The notes: generated by a model not told the origin, from the sequence alone. Numbered from the stretch's first letter, positions 1 through 8,912 are shown. The stretch is DNA of 64,000 nt from Pseudarthrobacter siccitolerans (GCF_030823375.1 NZ_JAUSXB010000001.1:2542001-2606000), one strand, 5' to 3'. Numbers and translations: made by a program.

Positions 1-1264
1 CCATGGCACTGGAGCCCATTCCGGCGTCGCACGCGAAGACGATGTTCTGCACTGGCCTGGCGAGGACGCCCACGCCGCCAGCTCCGGCAGCGGCACCCGC
101 GCCGGTGAGGGTGGAAGCGACCGAGCTCTTCTTGCCCTTCATCTGCTCCATCCGGGAGGTAGCGTCATTGAGGTCAACCTCGTCACTGTGCTTGGTGGTC
201 CTCAAGATGACCGAGGCCACCAGGAAGGAGACGGCGGTTGCCAGCAGAACAGCCAGGATGACGCCGACGTAGCTGTCACGGGAGGTCTGGGCGAGTACGG
301 CGATAATGGATCCGGGAGCGGAAGGCGCAACCAGGCCGGAATTAGTGATGGCGAGGGTAGCGATGCCCGTCATGCCTCCGGCAATCGTGGCCAGGATCAG
401 CAGCGGGCGCATCAGCACGTATGGGAAGTAGATCTCATGGATGCCACCGAGGAAATGAATGATGGCTGCGCCGGGAGCGGAGGCCTTGGCTGCCCCTTTC
501 CCAAAGAACATGTAGGCGAGCAGAAGCCCGAGCCCGGGGCCGGGGTTGGCCTCGAGCAGGAACAGGATGGACTTGCCCTGGTCCAGTGACTGCTGGATGC
601 CCAGCGGGGTGAGCACGCCGTGGTTAATGGCGTTGTTCAGGAACAGCACCTTGGCTGGTTCGATGAAGATACTGGTCAGTGGCAGCAGGCCGTTGTTAAC
701 CAGGAACTGCACCACGTTGCCGGCGCCCGTACTGAACGCGGTGACCAGCGGCGAGATGCCGTAGAAGCCCAGCATGGCCAATAATCCGCCCCAGATGCCT
801 GCGGAGAAGTTGTTGACCAGCATCTCGAAGCCCGGGCGGATCTTGCCGTCCCAGATGGTGTCGAGTTTCTTCATGGTCCAGCCGCCGAGGGGGCCCATGA
901 TCATGGCGCCGATAAACATCGGGATGCCGGCGCCAACGATCACGCCCATGGTGCCGATGGCACCCACCACGCCGCCGCGGACGTCATAGACCATCCGGCC
1001 GCCGGTGTAGGCAATCAGGAGCGGCAGCAGGAATTTGATCATGGGGTCAACAAGGCCAACGTTCTTTACGCCCGCAGCGTTGTTGCCGAAGCCGCCCAGT
1101 TCGGGGACGGGAATCCAGCCCTTCTCGATGAACAGGGCTGTAATGAGGCCCCAGGCAATAAAGGCGCCGATGTTGGGCATAATCATTCCGGACAGGAAGG
1201 TCCCGAACTTTTGGACGTGCACACGTGCGCTGGTGCGGGGTTTTGCAACTGTCTCTGTTGCCAT
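1..1264 (-). CDS. mtlA: PTS mannitol transporter subunit IICB (3' end cut by window edge)
   Basis: Membrane permease and phosphotransfer subunit that imports and phosphorylates mannitol. The 421 visible residues contain the hydrophobic IIC domain with the family's IHFLGGIHEIYFPYVLM stretch, then a linker rich in charged, Ala and Gly residues. The start of the IIB domain follows, and its phosphocysteine motif ACDAGMGSSAM (Cys412) lies right at the window edge, so the rest of IIB and any IIA domain are outside. The ATG at 1264 follows AGGAAA on the minus strand. It lies 82 bases downstream of the tetR gene in the same direction, and enzyme I is read divergently from that regulator. Family and specificity are confident from the IIC and IIB motifs. 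Confidence 0.93.
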   Translation of the reverse strand, partial: MATETVAKPRTSARVHVQKFGTFLSGMIMPNIGAFIAWGLITALFIEKGWIPVPELGGFGNNAAGVKNVGLVDPMIKFLLPLLIAYTGGRMVYDVRGGVVGAIGTMGVIVGAGIPMFIGAMIMGPLGGWTMKKLDTIWDGKIRPGFEMLVNNFSAGIWGGLLAMLGFYGISPLVTAFSTGAGNVVQFLVNNGLLPLTSIFIEPAKVLFLNNAINHGVLTPLGIQQSLDQGKSILFLLEANPGPGLGLLLAYMFFGKGAAKASAPGAAIIHFLGGIHEIYFPYVLMRPLLILATIAGGMTGIATLAITNSGLVAPSAPGSIIAVLAQTSRDSYVGVILAVLLATAVSFLVASVILRTTKHSDEVDLNDATSRMEQMKGKKSSVASTLTGAGAAAGAGGVGVLARPVQNIVFACDAGMGSSAM

Positions 1265-1346
1265 GTGATTTCCTAACCGTCATTCCTGCAGCTGCGCAGG
1301 ATGGTCCGATATTTACGACGACGTACTGCTGGACGTTCTGGCGTTT

Positions 1347-2072
1347 TTAGCCCGCCGGGCTGGCGGAGATGCGGTGAAGCCACTCGAGGAAGAGTTTGAG
1401 TTCCGAGCTGGAGAGCTGGTCTGAGTGCGAGGCCTGAAGTGCGGCGTTCAGGGCAATCGCGGCCACCACTACCGAGGACTTTCCGGTGTCGCCGGGGGCC
1501 GCGCTGGCGGGCTCGGCTGACACCGCGAAGATCATGGCGTCCCGGGTCATGGTGGACAGTTCGAGGTTCCGTTCGGTGGCGGGCTCCGCAATCAGCATCA
1601 GCGTCACTCCCACGTTGGCGGCCAGGATGGACCTGGCTGCTTCCCTGGGCTGGACGTTCAGCTGGCCCGCCGCCGCTGCCTTGTTCAGCATCTCCTCCAT
1701 CAGCGCCTCGGCATCTGCAACGATGGCGGGGCGGCTTTCGGGCCGGATATTGCCGAACATCACCAAGTACAACTCCGGCTGGTTAAGCCCGAACTGCACA
1801 TGGTTGTCCCACATTCTCCGGATGTCCTCAAGCGGCTGTCCGGAAGGGGCGAAGTCCCTTTCGCCCGCAACATACTCTTCAAACCCTGCGGCGACGACGG
1901 CGTCGAACAGACCTTCCTTGTCACCGAAGTGGTGGTACAGCGTGGGAGCCGATACCCCTGCCAGCTGCGTGATCTGGCGTGTGGAGACCGGCGCTCCCGC
2001 GGATTTTGCCAGCAGTTCCGCGGCTGCACGGAGCAGTCGCATTTTGGGGGGAAGCTGGCCATCCAAACTCAT
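1347..2072 (-). CDS. TetR/AcrR family transcriptional regulator
   Basis: DNA-binding repressor-type protein of 241 residues. The N-terminal helix-turn-helix (about residues 12-58) carries the TetR signature ITQLAGVSAPTLYHHFGDKEGL. The C-terminal part is a typical variable helical ligand domain. It is divergent from ptsI and upstream of mtlA in the same direction, so it may control sugar PTS genes, which is an uncommon job for a TetR protein; this role is inferred from position only. A perfect TATAGC-ATT-GCTATA dyad lies in its own promoter. A TAGGGT box 7 bases before the ATG suggests a leaderless mRNA. Confidence 0.9.
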   Translation of the reverse strand: MSLDGQLPPKMRLLRAAAELLAKSAGAPVSTRQITQLAGVSAPTLYHHFGDKEGLFDAVVAAGFEEYVAGERDFAPSGQPLEDIRRMWDNHVQFGLNQPELYLVMFGNIRPESRPAIVADAEALMEEMLNKAAAAGQLNVQPREAARSILAANVGVTLMLIAEPATERNLELSTMTRDAMIFAVSAEPASAAPGDTGKSSVVVAAIALNAALQASHSDQLSSSELKLFLEWLHRISASPAG

Positions 2073-2078
2073 AACCGC

Positions 2079-2105
2079 TACCCTAGCACCTATAGCATTG
2101 CTATA
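2079..2105 (-). promoter_or_regulatory. tetR promoter with TetR-type operator
   Basis: The perfect dyad TATAGC-ATT-GCTATA (2091-2105) lies between the predicted -10 box TAGGGT (2080-2085, minus strand) and the -35 region of the tetR gene. A dimer bound here would block the tetR promoter and could also act on the divergent ptsI. Binding by this particular TetR protein is inferred from proximity. Confidence 0.6.
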
Positions 2106-2233
2106 TGAACTGAATCACATACAATTTTTTTCAGGCACGTTTCCCGCCTCCGGATGTAGCAGTCCCCCGGCGGACCGGCATGGCGCCGGGACAGATCGGC
2201 GGGCCTGCAACCGGCAGAGAATGAGGACCTTCA

Positions 2234-3919
2234 GTGCAGAACTTCCCAGGAGTAGGCGTCAGCCCAGGCCGCGTCATCGGCACCGTCCGGCAGATGCCCA
2301 AACCCATCAGTGAACCTCCGGCCGGCGAGCAGCTGGCAGCAGGCACCACCGCCGAGGAAGCCACCGCAGCCCTGAAGGCCGCCGCCCAGGCAGTGCACGA
2401 CGAACTGAAGTCGCGTGCCGCCCATGCCACCGGCGACGGCAAGGCAGTCCTGGAAGCCACGGCGCTCATGGCCAAGGACACCATGCTGATCAAGGGTGCG
2501 GCCAAGCTTGTTGCCCGCGGAACCTCCAGCGAGCGCGCCATCTGGGAGTCCGGCTCCTCAGTCTCCGAAATGCTGCACAATCTGGGCGGCTACATGGCCG
2601 AACGTGCCACTGACGTCCTGGACGTGCGGGCCCGGATCGTCGCCGCGCTGCGGGGCGTGCCCGCGCCCGGCATTCCCGCCTCCAGCACGCCCTTCGTCCT
2701 GGTGGCCGAGGACCTGGCCCCGGCGGATACCGCCACCCTGGACCCGAACAAAGTGCTGGCGCTGGTCACGGCAGGCGGCGGCCCCCAGTCGCACACGGCC
2801 ATCATCGCCCGTTCCCTCGGCCTTCCCGCGGTGGTTGCCGCGGTAGGGGTGGACGAACTCGCGGACGGCACCGAAGTGTATGTGGACGGCGCCGCAGGCA
2901 CCATCACGTCAGCACCGGACGAAGCCCTGCGCTCCGCAGCAGAGGCCTGGGCGGCCACGGCGTCCCTGCTGGCCGAATTCAGCGGTACGGGTACGACGGC
3001 GGATGGGCACCAGGTGCCGCTGCTTGCCAATGTTGGCGGCGGCAAGGACGCCGAGGCGGCAGCCAAGCTGGGCGCCCAGGGCGTGGGGCTGTTCCGCACC
3101 GAGTTCTGCTTCCTGGAACGCGACACCGAACCCAGCGTGGAAGAGCAGGCCGCGGCCTACAAGAGTGTTTTTGATGCCTTCCCCGGCAAGAAGGTCGTGC
3201 TGCGTACACTGGACGCCGGCGCTGACAAGCCGTTGCCGTTCCTAACGGACTCAACTGAGCCCAACCCGGCCCTCGGCGTCCGCGGCTACCGCACCGATTT
3301 CACCACTCCCGGCGTCCTGGACCGGCAGCTGGAAGCCATCGCCCTGGCTGAGAAGCAATCCGAAGCGGATGTCTGGGTGATGGCCCCGATGATCTCCACG
3401 GCGGAAGAGGCTGCCCGGTTTGCCTCCATGTGCGCTGACGCCGGCATCAAGACTCCCGGCGTGATGGTGGAGGTGCCCTCCGCCGCCCTCACCGCGGAAG
3501 CCATCCTGCGCGAAGTGGGCTTCGCCAGCCTTGGCACCAACGACCTCACCCAGTACGCCATGGCCGCCGACCGGCAGTTGGGCCCGCTTGCCAACCTCAA
3601 CACCCCCTGGCAACCGGCCGTCCTGCGACTGGTGGGCCTCACGGTGGAAGGGTCACGCGCGGAGGGCAACAACAAACCCGTGGGCGTCTGTGGTGAGGCG
3701 GCCGCTGACCCAGCCCTCGCCGTCGTCCTTACGGGCCTCGGCGTGAGCACGCTGTCCATGACGGCCCGTTCCCTGGCGGCCGTGGCAGCGGTTCTCAAGA
3801 CAGTGACGCTGGAGGAAGCGCAGCAGCTGGCCAAGCTGGCCCTGTCCGCCCCCAGCGCTACCGAGGCGCGCGCATGGGTACGGGAAAAGCTGCCTGTCCT
3901 GGCGGAACTGGGGCTCTAA
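2234..3919 (+). CDS. ptsI: PTS enzyme I (phosphoenolpyruvate-protein phosphotransferase)
   Basis: Cytoplasmic enzyme that takes phosphate from PEP on a histidine and passes it to HPr, starting the sugar PTS relay. The 561 residues match the family length. The phospho-histidine motif GGGPQSHTAIIAR places the active His at about residue 187. The C-terminal PEP-binding barrel has RTEFCFLER, RTLDAGADKPLPF, GTNDLTQYAMAADR and the active-site Cys in GVCGEAA. I chose the GTG at 2234 because GAGGAC lies 7-8 bases upstream; the ATG at 2221 is out of frame. No ptsH is visible nearby. A dyad terminator follows directly. Confidence 0.96.
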   Translation: MQNFPGVGVSPGRVIGTVRQMPKPISEPPAGEQLAAGTTAEEATAALKAAAQAVHDELKSRAAHATGDGKAVLEATALMAKDTMLIKGAAKLVARGTSSERAIWESGSSVSEMLHNLGGYMAERATDVLDVRARIVAALRGVPAPGIPASSTPFVLVAEDLAPADTATLDPNKVLALVTAGGGPQSHTAIIARSLGLPAVVAAVGVDELADGTEVYVDGAAGTITSAPDEALRSAAEAWAATASLLAEFSGTGTTADGHQVPLLANVGGGKDAEAAAKLGAQGVGLFRTEFCFLERDTEPSVEEQAAAYKSVFDAFPGKKVVLRTLDAGADKPLPFLTDSTEPNPALGVRGYRTDFTTPGVLDRQLEAIALAEKQSEADVWVMAPMISTAEEAARFASMCADAGIKTPGVMVEVPSAALTAEAILREVGFASLGTNDLTQYAMAADRQLGPLANLNTPWQPAVLRLVGLTVEGSRAEGNNKPVGVCGEAAADPALAVVLTGLGVSTLSMTARSLAAVAAVLKTVTLEEAQQLAKLALSAPSATEARAWVREKLPVLAELGL

Positions 3920-3923
3920 CCCG

Positions 3924-3944
3924 CTGAACCCAGGCTGGGTTCAG
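3924..3944. terminator. Hairpin between convergent ptsI and hydrolase genes
   Basis: Perfect inverted repeat CTGAACCCA-ggc-TGGGTTCAG starting 5 bases after the ptsI stop and overlapping the stop codon of the convergent hydrolase. It has no T-run on either side, so its strength is uncertain. Its position suggests a shared bidirectional terminator. Confidence 0.6.
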
Positions 3945-4735
3945 GCCGTGACGCCAAACCCGTTCACGGCCCGGACCCAGCCGCTGATCGCCTGGGCGGC
4001 GATCGCCGGGGCGGTGTGCTGGAAGACGTGGCCCTGGCCCAGGACCTCGGCCATGATGCCCTGCGGGGCAACCCCGGCAAGGTTCTCGCACCAGGGGCGG
4101 CGGGCGATGGGATCCCTGGTACCGCGAAGCACCAGGACGGGCTGCCTAACGCCGGCCAGCCGTTCCTCCAGGGGGTATTCCATCATCACCGGCAGTTCGG
4201 TCAGGTACCAGCGCGGGCCAGCCCGGAAGTAGTCGCTGAACACAATCGCGTTGGAGGTCAGGGACTCGCTGAACATGGAGTCCCGCGTCAGCGCGAGGGC
4301 CTGCTGTGCCACCGTTTTCCGGCTGGGCTCGACCACCGGGCCCATGAGCACTGCCCCGGCCACCCGATCAGGTTCCTTGAGCGCCAGTTCCACCGCGAAC
4401 TGGGTACCCATGGAGTGTCCCACCGGTACGTAGGTGGAAACGCCCGCATCGGCCAGGACCGCGCTGACAAACGCGGCAAAGTCTTCAACCTGCAATTGGC
4501 GCTGGGGCCGTGACGACTTGCCAAAGCCGGGGAGGTCGAAGGAGTAGACGTCGGCCGCTTCGGCCAGCTCGCGGTGCAGCCGCGCAAGGTAGCGGTGGGA
4601 GACGCCTATGCCGTGCAGCAGGACGTAGGTGGGGCGCCCCCCGGTCCCGCCAGCCACCCCTGCAGGCTGGACGGAAGCGTAGAGCCTTCCCTGTAAACCG
4701 CCGGATTCAACGTCCCGGCCACCACTCAATGCCAT
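3941..4735 (-). CDS. Alpha/beta-fold hydrolase
   Basis: Soluble serine hydrolase of 264 residues; substrate unknown. It has the oxyanion-hole HG motif (LLHGIGVSHRY), the nucleophile elbow GHSMGTQ (Ser about 120), a probable acid in LRGTRDPIARR and the catalytic His in GQGHVFQH. The family includes esterases, lactonases and C-C hydrolases, and nothing here separates them. Divergent from the small HTH gene at 4793. The start follows TATGCT by 6 bases, consistent with a leaderless transcript. Confidence 0.85.
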   Translation of the reverse strand: MALSGGRDVESGGLQGRLYASVQPAGVAGGTGGRPTYVLLHGIGVSHRYLARLHRELAEAADVYSFDLPGFGKSSRPQRQLQVEDFAAFVSAVLADAGVSTYVPVGHSMGTQFAVELALKEPDRVAGAVLMGPVVEPSRKTVAQQALALTRDSMFSESLTSNAIVFSDYFRAGPRWYLTELPVMMEYPLEERLAGVRQPVLVLRGTRDPIARRPWCENLAGVAPQGIMAEVLGQGHVFQHTAPAIAAQAISGWVRAVNGFGVTA

Positions 4736-4741
4736 CAGGTG

Positions 4742-4786
4742 AGCATACCGTCAGAACGGCGAAGGCCCCGGTAAGCCCGATAGGCT
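4742..4786. promoter_or_regulatory. Divergent leaderless promoters for the hydrolase and HTH gene
   Basis: Two -10-like boxes point outwards: TATGCT on the minus strand (4742-4747), 6 bases before the hydrolase ATG, and TAGGCT on the plus strand (4781-4786), 6 bases before the ATG at 4793. Neither gene has a clear Shine-Dalgarno sequence. The -35 regions overlap in the 33 bases between the boxes. Confidence 0.55.
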
Positions 4787-4792
4787 GGGGCC

Positions 4793-5194
4793 ATGGCACT
4801 GATCGCTCCCAGAATCGCGGACGCCCTCCCGCCCGAGGAGGCCGGGAAGCTGCAACGGGCCCTCGCCGGCAGCGACGACATCACTGTTTTTGTGGACGGC
4901 ACAGTCCACCGGCTCCCACCCCTGGCGCGGGACGCCGTCGTGGACCTCCTCCGACGGTTCAGCCGCGGCGAGGCGGTGACGGTCAGCAGCGTCGAGGACA
5001 TGCTGACCACCTCGAAGGCTGCGGAGCTGGCGGGAATCTCCCACACCTACCTGCGGAACATGACCGACCGCGGCGAGATCCCCGTGGAGTACCGCGGCAG
5101 CCACCGGCGCATTCCGCGGACCGCCATCATGGCCTGGCTCGAGGAGCAGAAGAAGGTCAAATCCGGGGACGAGCCGCCCAGCGCCGCATCTTGA
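4793..5194 (+). CDS. Helix-turn-helix (excisionase-family) DNA-binding protein
   Basis: Protein of 133 residues. Residues about 66-115 form a MerR/excisionase-like winged HTH: MLTTSKAAELAGISHTYLRNM, then EIPVEYRGSHRRIPRTAIMAWL. The N-terminal 60 residues (VDGTVHRLPPLARDAVVDLL) resemble the dimerisation part seen in chromosomal antitoxins and regulators of this group. In other genomes such proteins often pair with a PIN toxin, but none follows here. Its last 38 bases overlap the end of the convergent PucR gene. No phage genes surround it, so a role in excision is unlikely. Confidence 0.75.
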   Translation: MALIAPRIADALPPEEAGKLQRALAGSDDITVFVDGTVHRLPPLARDAVVDLLRRFSRGEAVTVSSVEDMLTTSKAAELAGISHTYLRNMTDRGEIPVEYRGSHRRIPRTAIMAWLEEQKKVKSGDEPPSAAS

Positions 5195-6377
5195 GGGCGG
5201 CGTGGAGTTCCAGGCGGGGCATGCCCTTCAGCGGATCTACCCCGAGCAGTTGGCGGATGCGGCCCAACCGGTTGTAAATGCTGCTCCGGTGCAGATGGAG
5301 TTTGGCTGCGACGTCCTGGACAGACCCGTCATTGTCATACAGGAGTTCCAGGACCGGGATGAGTTCGCCGTTGCGGTCGTGGTCCTCAAGGACACGGAAG
5401 TAGACTGACCCGGGGTCAAACCAGGCTCCAGCCCCTCCCCCCACTGATGCCAGGAGCTGATAGATGCCGGTGGACCGGCAATCCACGAGCTCACCCAACT
5501 GCGGGTCAACGGCGGCGGCCTGGGCGGCCAGTCTCGACTGCCGGTAGGCTTCGGCGAGCTCACGGGGCTTGGCAAACCCCTCGCTGATACCCAGGATGAT
5601 GCGGTGCACCGGGCGGCCGGAACGTTTGGCCAGCTCCAGCTGATAATGGACCAGGACCTGCGCATGGTTTGCCCTGCCCGAAGACTCACGGAAGAGCACC
5701 ACGGAGTGGGTTTCCGTCCCCGCGCTGAAAAGGGCGACGTCCACACCCACCGTCGCCTGGAGTGCTGCGGACCGGTGGATGAGGGTTGTGGCGATCGGAT
5801 CGGGGCCCCCGGCCCAGCCGTCGGCGTCCAGCACCGTCACCATCTGCCATGGCCCCCGGCCCTGGATTTCCTTCCAGCCCGCCACGGCGGCCACGGCGTT
5901 GGTTTCCCCCGCGCACGCGGCCAGGAACTCCCGTTCGCGCCCGCGCCGGAATTCTGACTCGGCGGTGTTGGAGTCCAGCAGCAGCGCCGAGAGCATCTCC
6001 ACTTCGTTGGTGACGGCCGGCAACTGGGTGAGGATCGCCGTCGGATTCTCCTCTACCGAGTCCTGCTGCACCCACAGGTAACCCACCCGGAAACCGCGGA
6101 CCATCAGCGGGACGCAGACGCGGCCCAGCATGCCCAGGTGCGGATTGGCCGGGACCACCACCGGGCGGACGGCGGTGGCTATGCCGTGCGAAAGCTGCCA
6201 GGCGCTCACATCCGCCGGCACTTTCTTGCTGAGGAGGAAGTTCACCCGGACGCGGTCCGCATGCGACTGGTTGGAGCTGTAGGCCAGCAGCACCCCGTCC
6301 AGGTCCTCCAGGGAAAGGCCGCGGCCCAGCTTCTGCGCCACCTGCTCGACCAGTTGTTCCACGCCCTGCTGCTGCAT
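5157..6377 (-). CDS. PucR/CdaR-family transcriptional regulator, probable activator of ald
   Basis: Protein of 406 residues with an N-terminal sensory region and the C-terminal PucR-type HTH: LLYDNDGSVQDVAAKLHLHRSSIYNRLGRI in two stretches around residues 345-375. It is divergent from alanine dehydrogenase. In Bacillus the PucR-family protein AdeR activates ald from the same arrangement, so an equivalent role is likely; this rests on synteny and family. The ATG at 6377 is preceded by TAGTGT at 6 bases, consistent with a leaderless mRNA. The dyad at 6473-6496 is a candidate binding site. Confidence 0.86.
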   Translation of the reverse strand: MQQQGVEQLVEQVAQKLGRGLSLEDLDGVLLAYSSNQSHADRVRVNFLLSKKVPADVSAWQLSHGIATAVRPVVVPANPHLGMLGRVCVPLMVRGFRVGYLWVQQDSVEENPTAILTQLPAVTNEVEMLSALLLDSNTAESEFRRGREREFLAACAGETNAVAAVAGWKEIQGRGPWQMVTVLDADGWAGGPDPIATTLIHRSAALQATVGVDVALFSAGTETHSVVLFRESSGRANHAQVLVHYQLELAKRSGRPVHRIILGISEGFAKPRELAEAYRQSRLAAQAAAVDPQLGELVDCRSTGIYQLLASVGGGAGAWFDPGSVYFRVLEDHDRNGELIPVLELLYDNDGSVQDVAAKLHLHRSSIYNRLGRIRQLLGVDPLKGMPRLELHAALKMRRWAARPRI

Positions 6378-6472
6378 GGGCCAACACTACTGCTTTTGGA
6401 CCGCTGCCCACGAACGGACGCGAGGCGACACTTGACGCTCCATCGCTGGACAAACGTCGAGCCAGCCGCGGG

Positions 6473-6496
6473 AAAAATCGCAGAATTGCGGGGTTT
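6473..6496. promoter_or_regulatory. Dyad in the pucR-ald intergenic region
   Basis: The 233-base gap between the regulator and ald contains AAA-N3-CGCA-GAAT-TGCG-N3-TTT. Centre is 6484/6485, arms CGCA/TGCG (6479-6482, 6487-6490), with outer AAA/TTT at 6473-6475 and 6494-6496. It lies about 120 bases upstream of the ald start, where an activator could bind. Assignment to the PucR protein is inference. Confidence 0.5.
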
Positions 6497-6610
6497 TACT
6501 GCGGCTGCTTTGGGCACTGAATGTCAGCTGGCTCACAACCGGATTTATCGTGGAAATACGAAATCCTTCCGCACTTTTCCGGCTTACCAGCCGAGAACCT
6601 GGAGCCCACG

Positions 6611-7729
6611 ATGATCATCGGCGTCCCCAAAGAAATCAAGAACAACGAATTCCGCGTAGCCATCACGGCCGCCGGTGTCCACGAGTTCCGCACCCACGGC
6701 CACACCGTGCTCGTGGAACGAGGCGCAGGGCTGGGCTCAGGAATCACCGACGAGGAATATGCCATCGCCGGCGCCGAAATCGTGAACGAGGCCGACGACG
6801 TCTGGGCCCGCGCCGACATGGTCATGAAGGTCAAGGAACCCATTAAGGCCGAATACCACCGCTTCCGCAAGGGCCTGATCCTCTTCACCTACCTCCACCT
6901 CGCCGCCGAGCCCGAACTCACCCGCGAGCTCATCAACTCGGGCGTCACCGCCATCGCCTACGAAACCGTCCAGGAAGGCCGCACCCTCCCGCTCCTGGCC
7001 CCCATGTCCGAGGTGGCAGGCCGGCTCTCCGTCCAGGTGGGCGCCTCCTCCCTGATGGCACCGGCGGGCGGCAAGGGCGTGCTGCTCGGCGGCGTACCCG
7101 GCGTCCGGCCGGCCAAGGTAGTGGTCCTTGGCGCGGGCGTCGCCGGAACCAACGCCGCCGCCATGGCACTGGGCCTCGGCGCGGACGTGACCATCCTGGA
7201 CATCAACATCCACCGCCTGCGCGAACTGGACGCCCAGTACCAGGGCCGGCTCAAGACGGTGGCCTCGAACAAGTACGAGATCGAGAAGTCCGTAGTGGAC
7301 GCCGACCTGGTGATCGGTTCTGTCCTGATCCCCGGCGCCAAGGCACCCAAGCTGGTGACCAACGAGCTCGTGGCCCGGATGAAGCCCGGCTCCGTCCTCG
7401 TGGACATCGCCGTGGACCAGGGCGGCTGCTTCGAAGACACGCACCCCACCACGCACCAGGAACCCACCTACAAGGTCCACAACACCATCTTCTACTGCGT
7501 GGCCAACATGCCGGGCGCCGTGCCCAACACCTCCACCTACGCCCTGACCAACGTCACCCTTCGGTACGCAGTGTCCCTGGCCAACCTGGGCGTGAAAGCC
7601 GCCTTCGACCGCGACCCAGCCCTCGCAGCCGGCCTCAATATCGCCGCCGGCCACGTGGCCCACCACTCCGTCTCCGAGGCCCATAACCTGCCCCTCGTAG
7701 CGGACTGGCACGAACTGGTTTCGGCGTAG
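6611..7729 (+). CDS. ald: Alanine dehydrogenase
   Basis: Catalyses NAD-dependent reversible oxidative deamination of L-alanine to pyruvate and ammonia. The 372 residues match the family (about 370-378). Visible are the N-terminal signature [14 protein letters not shown], the catalytic Lys75 ([11 protein letters not shown]) and His96 (TYLHLA), and the dinucleotide-binding [13 protein letters not shown] around residue 175. The C-terminal active-site loop reads [12 protein letters not shown]. The ATG at 6611 follows GGAG and matches the family N terminus; an in-frame ATG 90 bases upstream would add unrelated residues. Probably controlled by the divergent PucR-type gene. Confidence 0.97.
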   Translation: MIIGVPKEIKNNEFRVAITAAGVHEFRTHGHTVLVERGAGLGSGITDEEYAIAGAEIVNEADDVWARADMVMKVKEPIKAEYHRFRKGLILFTYLHLAAEPELTRELINSGVTAIAYETVQEGRTLPLLAPMSEVAGRLSVQVGASSLMAPAGGKGVLLGGVPGVRPAKVVVLGAGVAGTNAAAMALGLGADVTILDINIHRLRELDAQYQGRLKTVASNKYEIEKSVVDADLVIGSVLIPGAKAPKLVTNELVARMKPGSVLVDIAVDQGGCFEDTHPTTHQEPTYKVHNTIFYCVANMPGAVPNTSTYALTNVTLRYAVSLANLGVKAAFDRDPALAAGLNIAAGHVAHHSVSEAHNLPLVADWHELVSA

Positions 7730-7745
7730 TCTCCCGGGCTCCGCC

Positions 7746-7819
7746 CCGCAGCGGAGACCATCCCCGCGTGCTGCTCCTTCGTCGCTCTGACGCACGCTTC
7801 CGGATGGCCTCCGCTGCGG
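7746..7819. repeat. Long imperfect palindrome between convergent genes
   Basis: Outer arms CCGCAGCGGAGACCATCC (7746-7763) and GGATGGCCTCCGCTGCGG (7802-7819) pair with one mismatch. Inner arms GCGTGC (7766-7771) and GCACGC (7792-7797) extend the stem. The structure fills almost the whole gap between ald and the convergent oxidoreductase gene, so it could be a bidirectional terminator or a dispersed palindromic repeat. There is no T-run. Confidence 0.7.
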
Positions 7820-7822
7820 CCG

Positions 7823-8893
7823 TTAACGAGCCATTGCAGCCAGTTCACGTGCTTTTTCTATGATTTTGAGGACTTCCACCGGTCCTGCCGGATCTACTGG
7901 GAGGGGTAGGGGCGACTTTGCTCCTCCGTCGAGGATCTTGTCTGCCAGGATCCGGTAGAACTCGGGGTAGGCGCCGCGTTCGGTGGGCAGGGCGTCCAAG
8001 TGGCCGTCACGGCCCAGGAGCCCTGCCCACTCGGGCGCCTCCTCGCCGTACTCAGCGTCGAGGGGACTGCCGCCGGCCACGATGTAGGGCTCCTGCGGAT
8101 CAACGCCGTTCTTGGTGAAGGCCCCTACGGAACCCAGGACGCGGAACCGTGCGCCCTGCTGCGCGCACAGCATGTTCATGGTGAGGTGGCTCAGCACCCC
8201 CGACTCGTGCCGCAGCACCAGGAACACGTCGTCGTCCGCCCGCTCATCCTGCCGCCTGGCCCTCAGTTCCGCATGGGCCACGGTGGCCGGGCCGAACAGC
8301 AGGAGGGCCTGGTCGATCAGGTGGCTGCCGAGGTCGAACAGGACGCCGCCGCCGTCGGCCGCAGTGGCCCGTGCCTTCCAGGCCTTCGCTATGGTGGGCG
8401 ACCACCGCTCGAAGCGTGATTCGAACCGTGCCACCTTCCCCACGGCCTCCGCTGCCAAAAGCTTCCGGAGCGTCAGGAAGTCGCCGTCCCAGCGCCTGTT
8501 CTGGAAAACGGTCAGCACCCGGCCCAGCTGACGGGCCAGGGCAGTAAGTTCCTGGCCCTCGTCGCTGCTTACCGCGAAAGGCTTGTCCACCACCACGTCC
8601 AGCCCGGCCTCCAGGGCCGCCTTGGCAAGCGGGTAGTGCGTGGCCGGCGGGGTTCCCAGCACCACCAGGTCGAGGCCGGCGGCGTGCGCGAGGACCGCAT
8701 CGCCGTCGTGCACTGTCCTGACGCCCGGGTAGCGGGCAGTCGCCGCCTTCTGCCGCTCCGCGTTGGACGTGGCGATGATATCCAGCGAGTAGCGCCCGTC
8801 AGCACCGATTAAGGGGGCGTGGAAGACGCTGCCCGATAGTCCATAGCCGACGACGGCCGTGCGGATGGTGCGTTCAGCTTCAGTCCCGGTCAT
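7823..8893 (-). CDS. Gfo/Idh/MocA-family oxidoreductase
   Basis: NAD(P)-dependent sugar- or inositol-type dehydrogenase, 356 residues. The N-terminal Rossmann fold starts with RTAVVGYGLSGSVFHAPLI. The catalytic EKP-type motif is VDKPFA at about residue 98. The C-terminal domain has the family GSHLIDQALLLFG segment. Substrate cannot be told. It is the last minus-strand gene behind an oligopeptide-type ABC importer and may act on what that system imports. However, the nested repeat at 8913-9014 separates them, and a TAGCGT box 6 bases before its ATG suggests its own leaderless promoter. Confidence 0.9.
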   Translation of the reverse strand: MTGTEAERTIRTAVVGYGLSGSVFHAPLIGADGRYSLDIIATSNAERQKAATARYPGVRTVHDGDAVLAHAAGLDLVVLGTPPATHYPLAKAALEAGLDVVVDKPFAVSSDEGQELTALARQLGRVLTVFQNRRWDGDFLTLRKLLAAEAVGKVARFESRFERWSPTIAKAWKARATAADGGGVLFDLGSHLIDQALLLFGPATVAHAELRARRQDERADDDVFLVLRHESGVLSHLTMNMLCAQQGARFRVLGSVGAFTKNGVDPQEPYIVAGGSPLDAEYGEEAPEWAGLLGRDGHLDALPTERGAYPEFYRILADKILDGGAKSPLPLPVDPAGPVEVLKIIEKARELAAMAR

Positions 8894-8912
8894 GGGACTA
8901 CGCTACTCCCGC

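Noticed and set aside
4793..5194. Excisionase-like gene as a sign of a prophage or integrative element
   Set aside because: No integrase, attachment repeats or phage genes nearby. The fold is also common in ordinary chromosomal regulators.
6737..7795. Long open frame antisense to ald (352 codons)
   Set aside because: A shadow frame typical of high-GC coding DNA: very Gly/Val/His-rich, no family resemblance, and ald on the other strand is certain.
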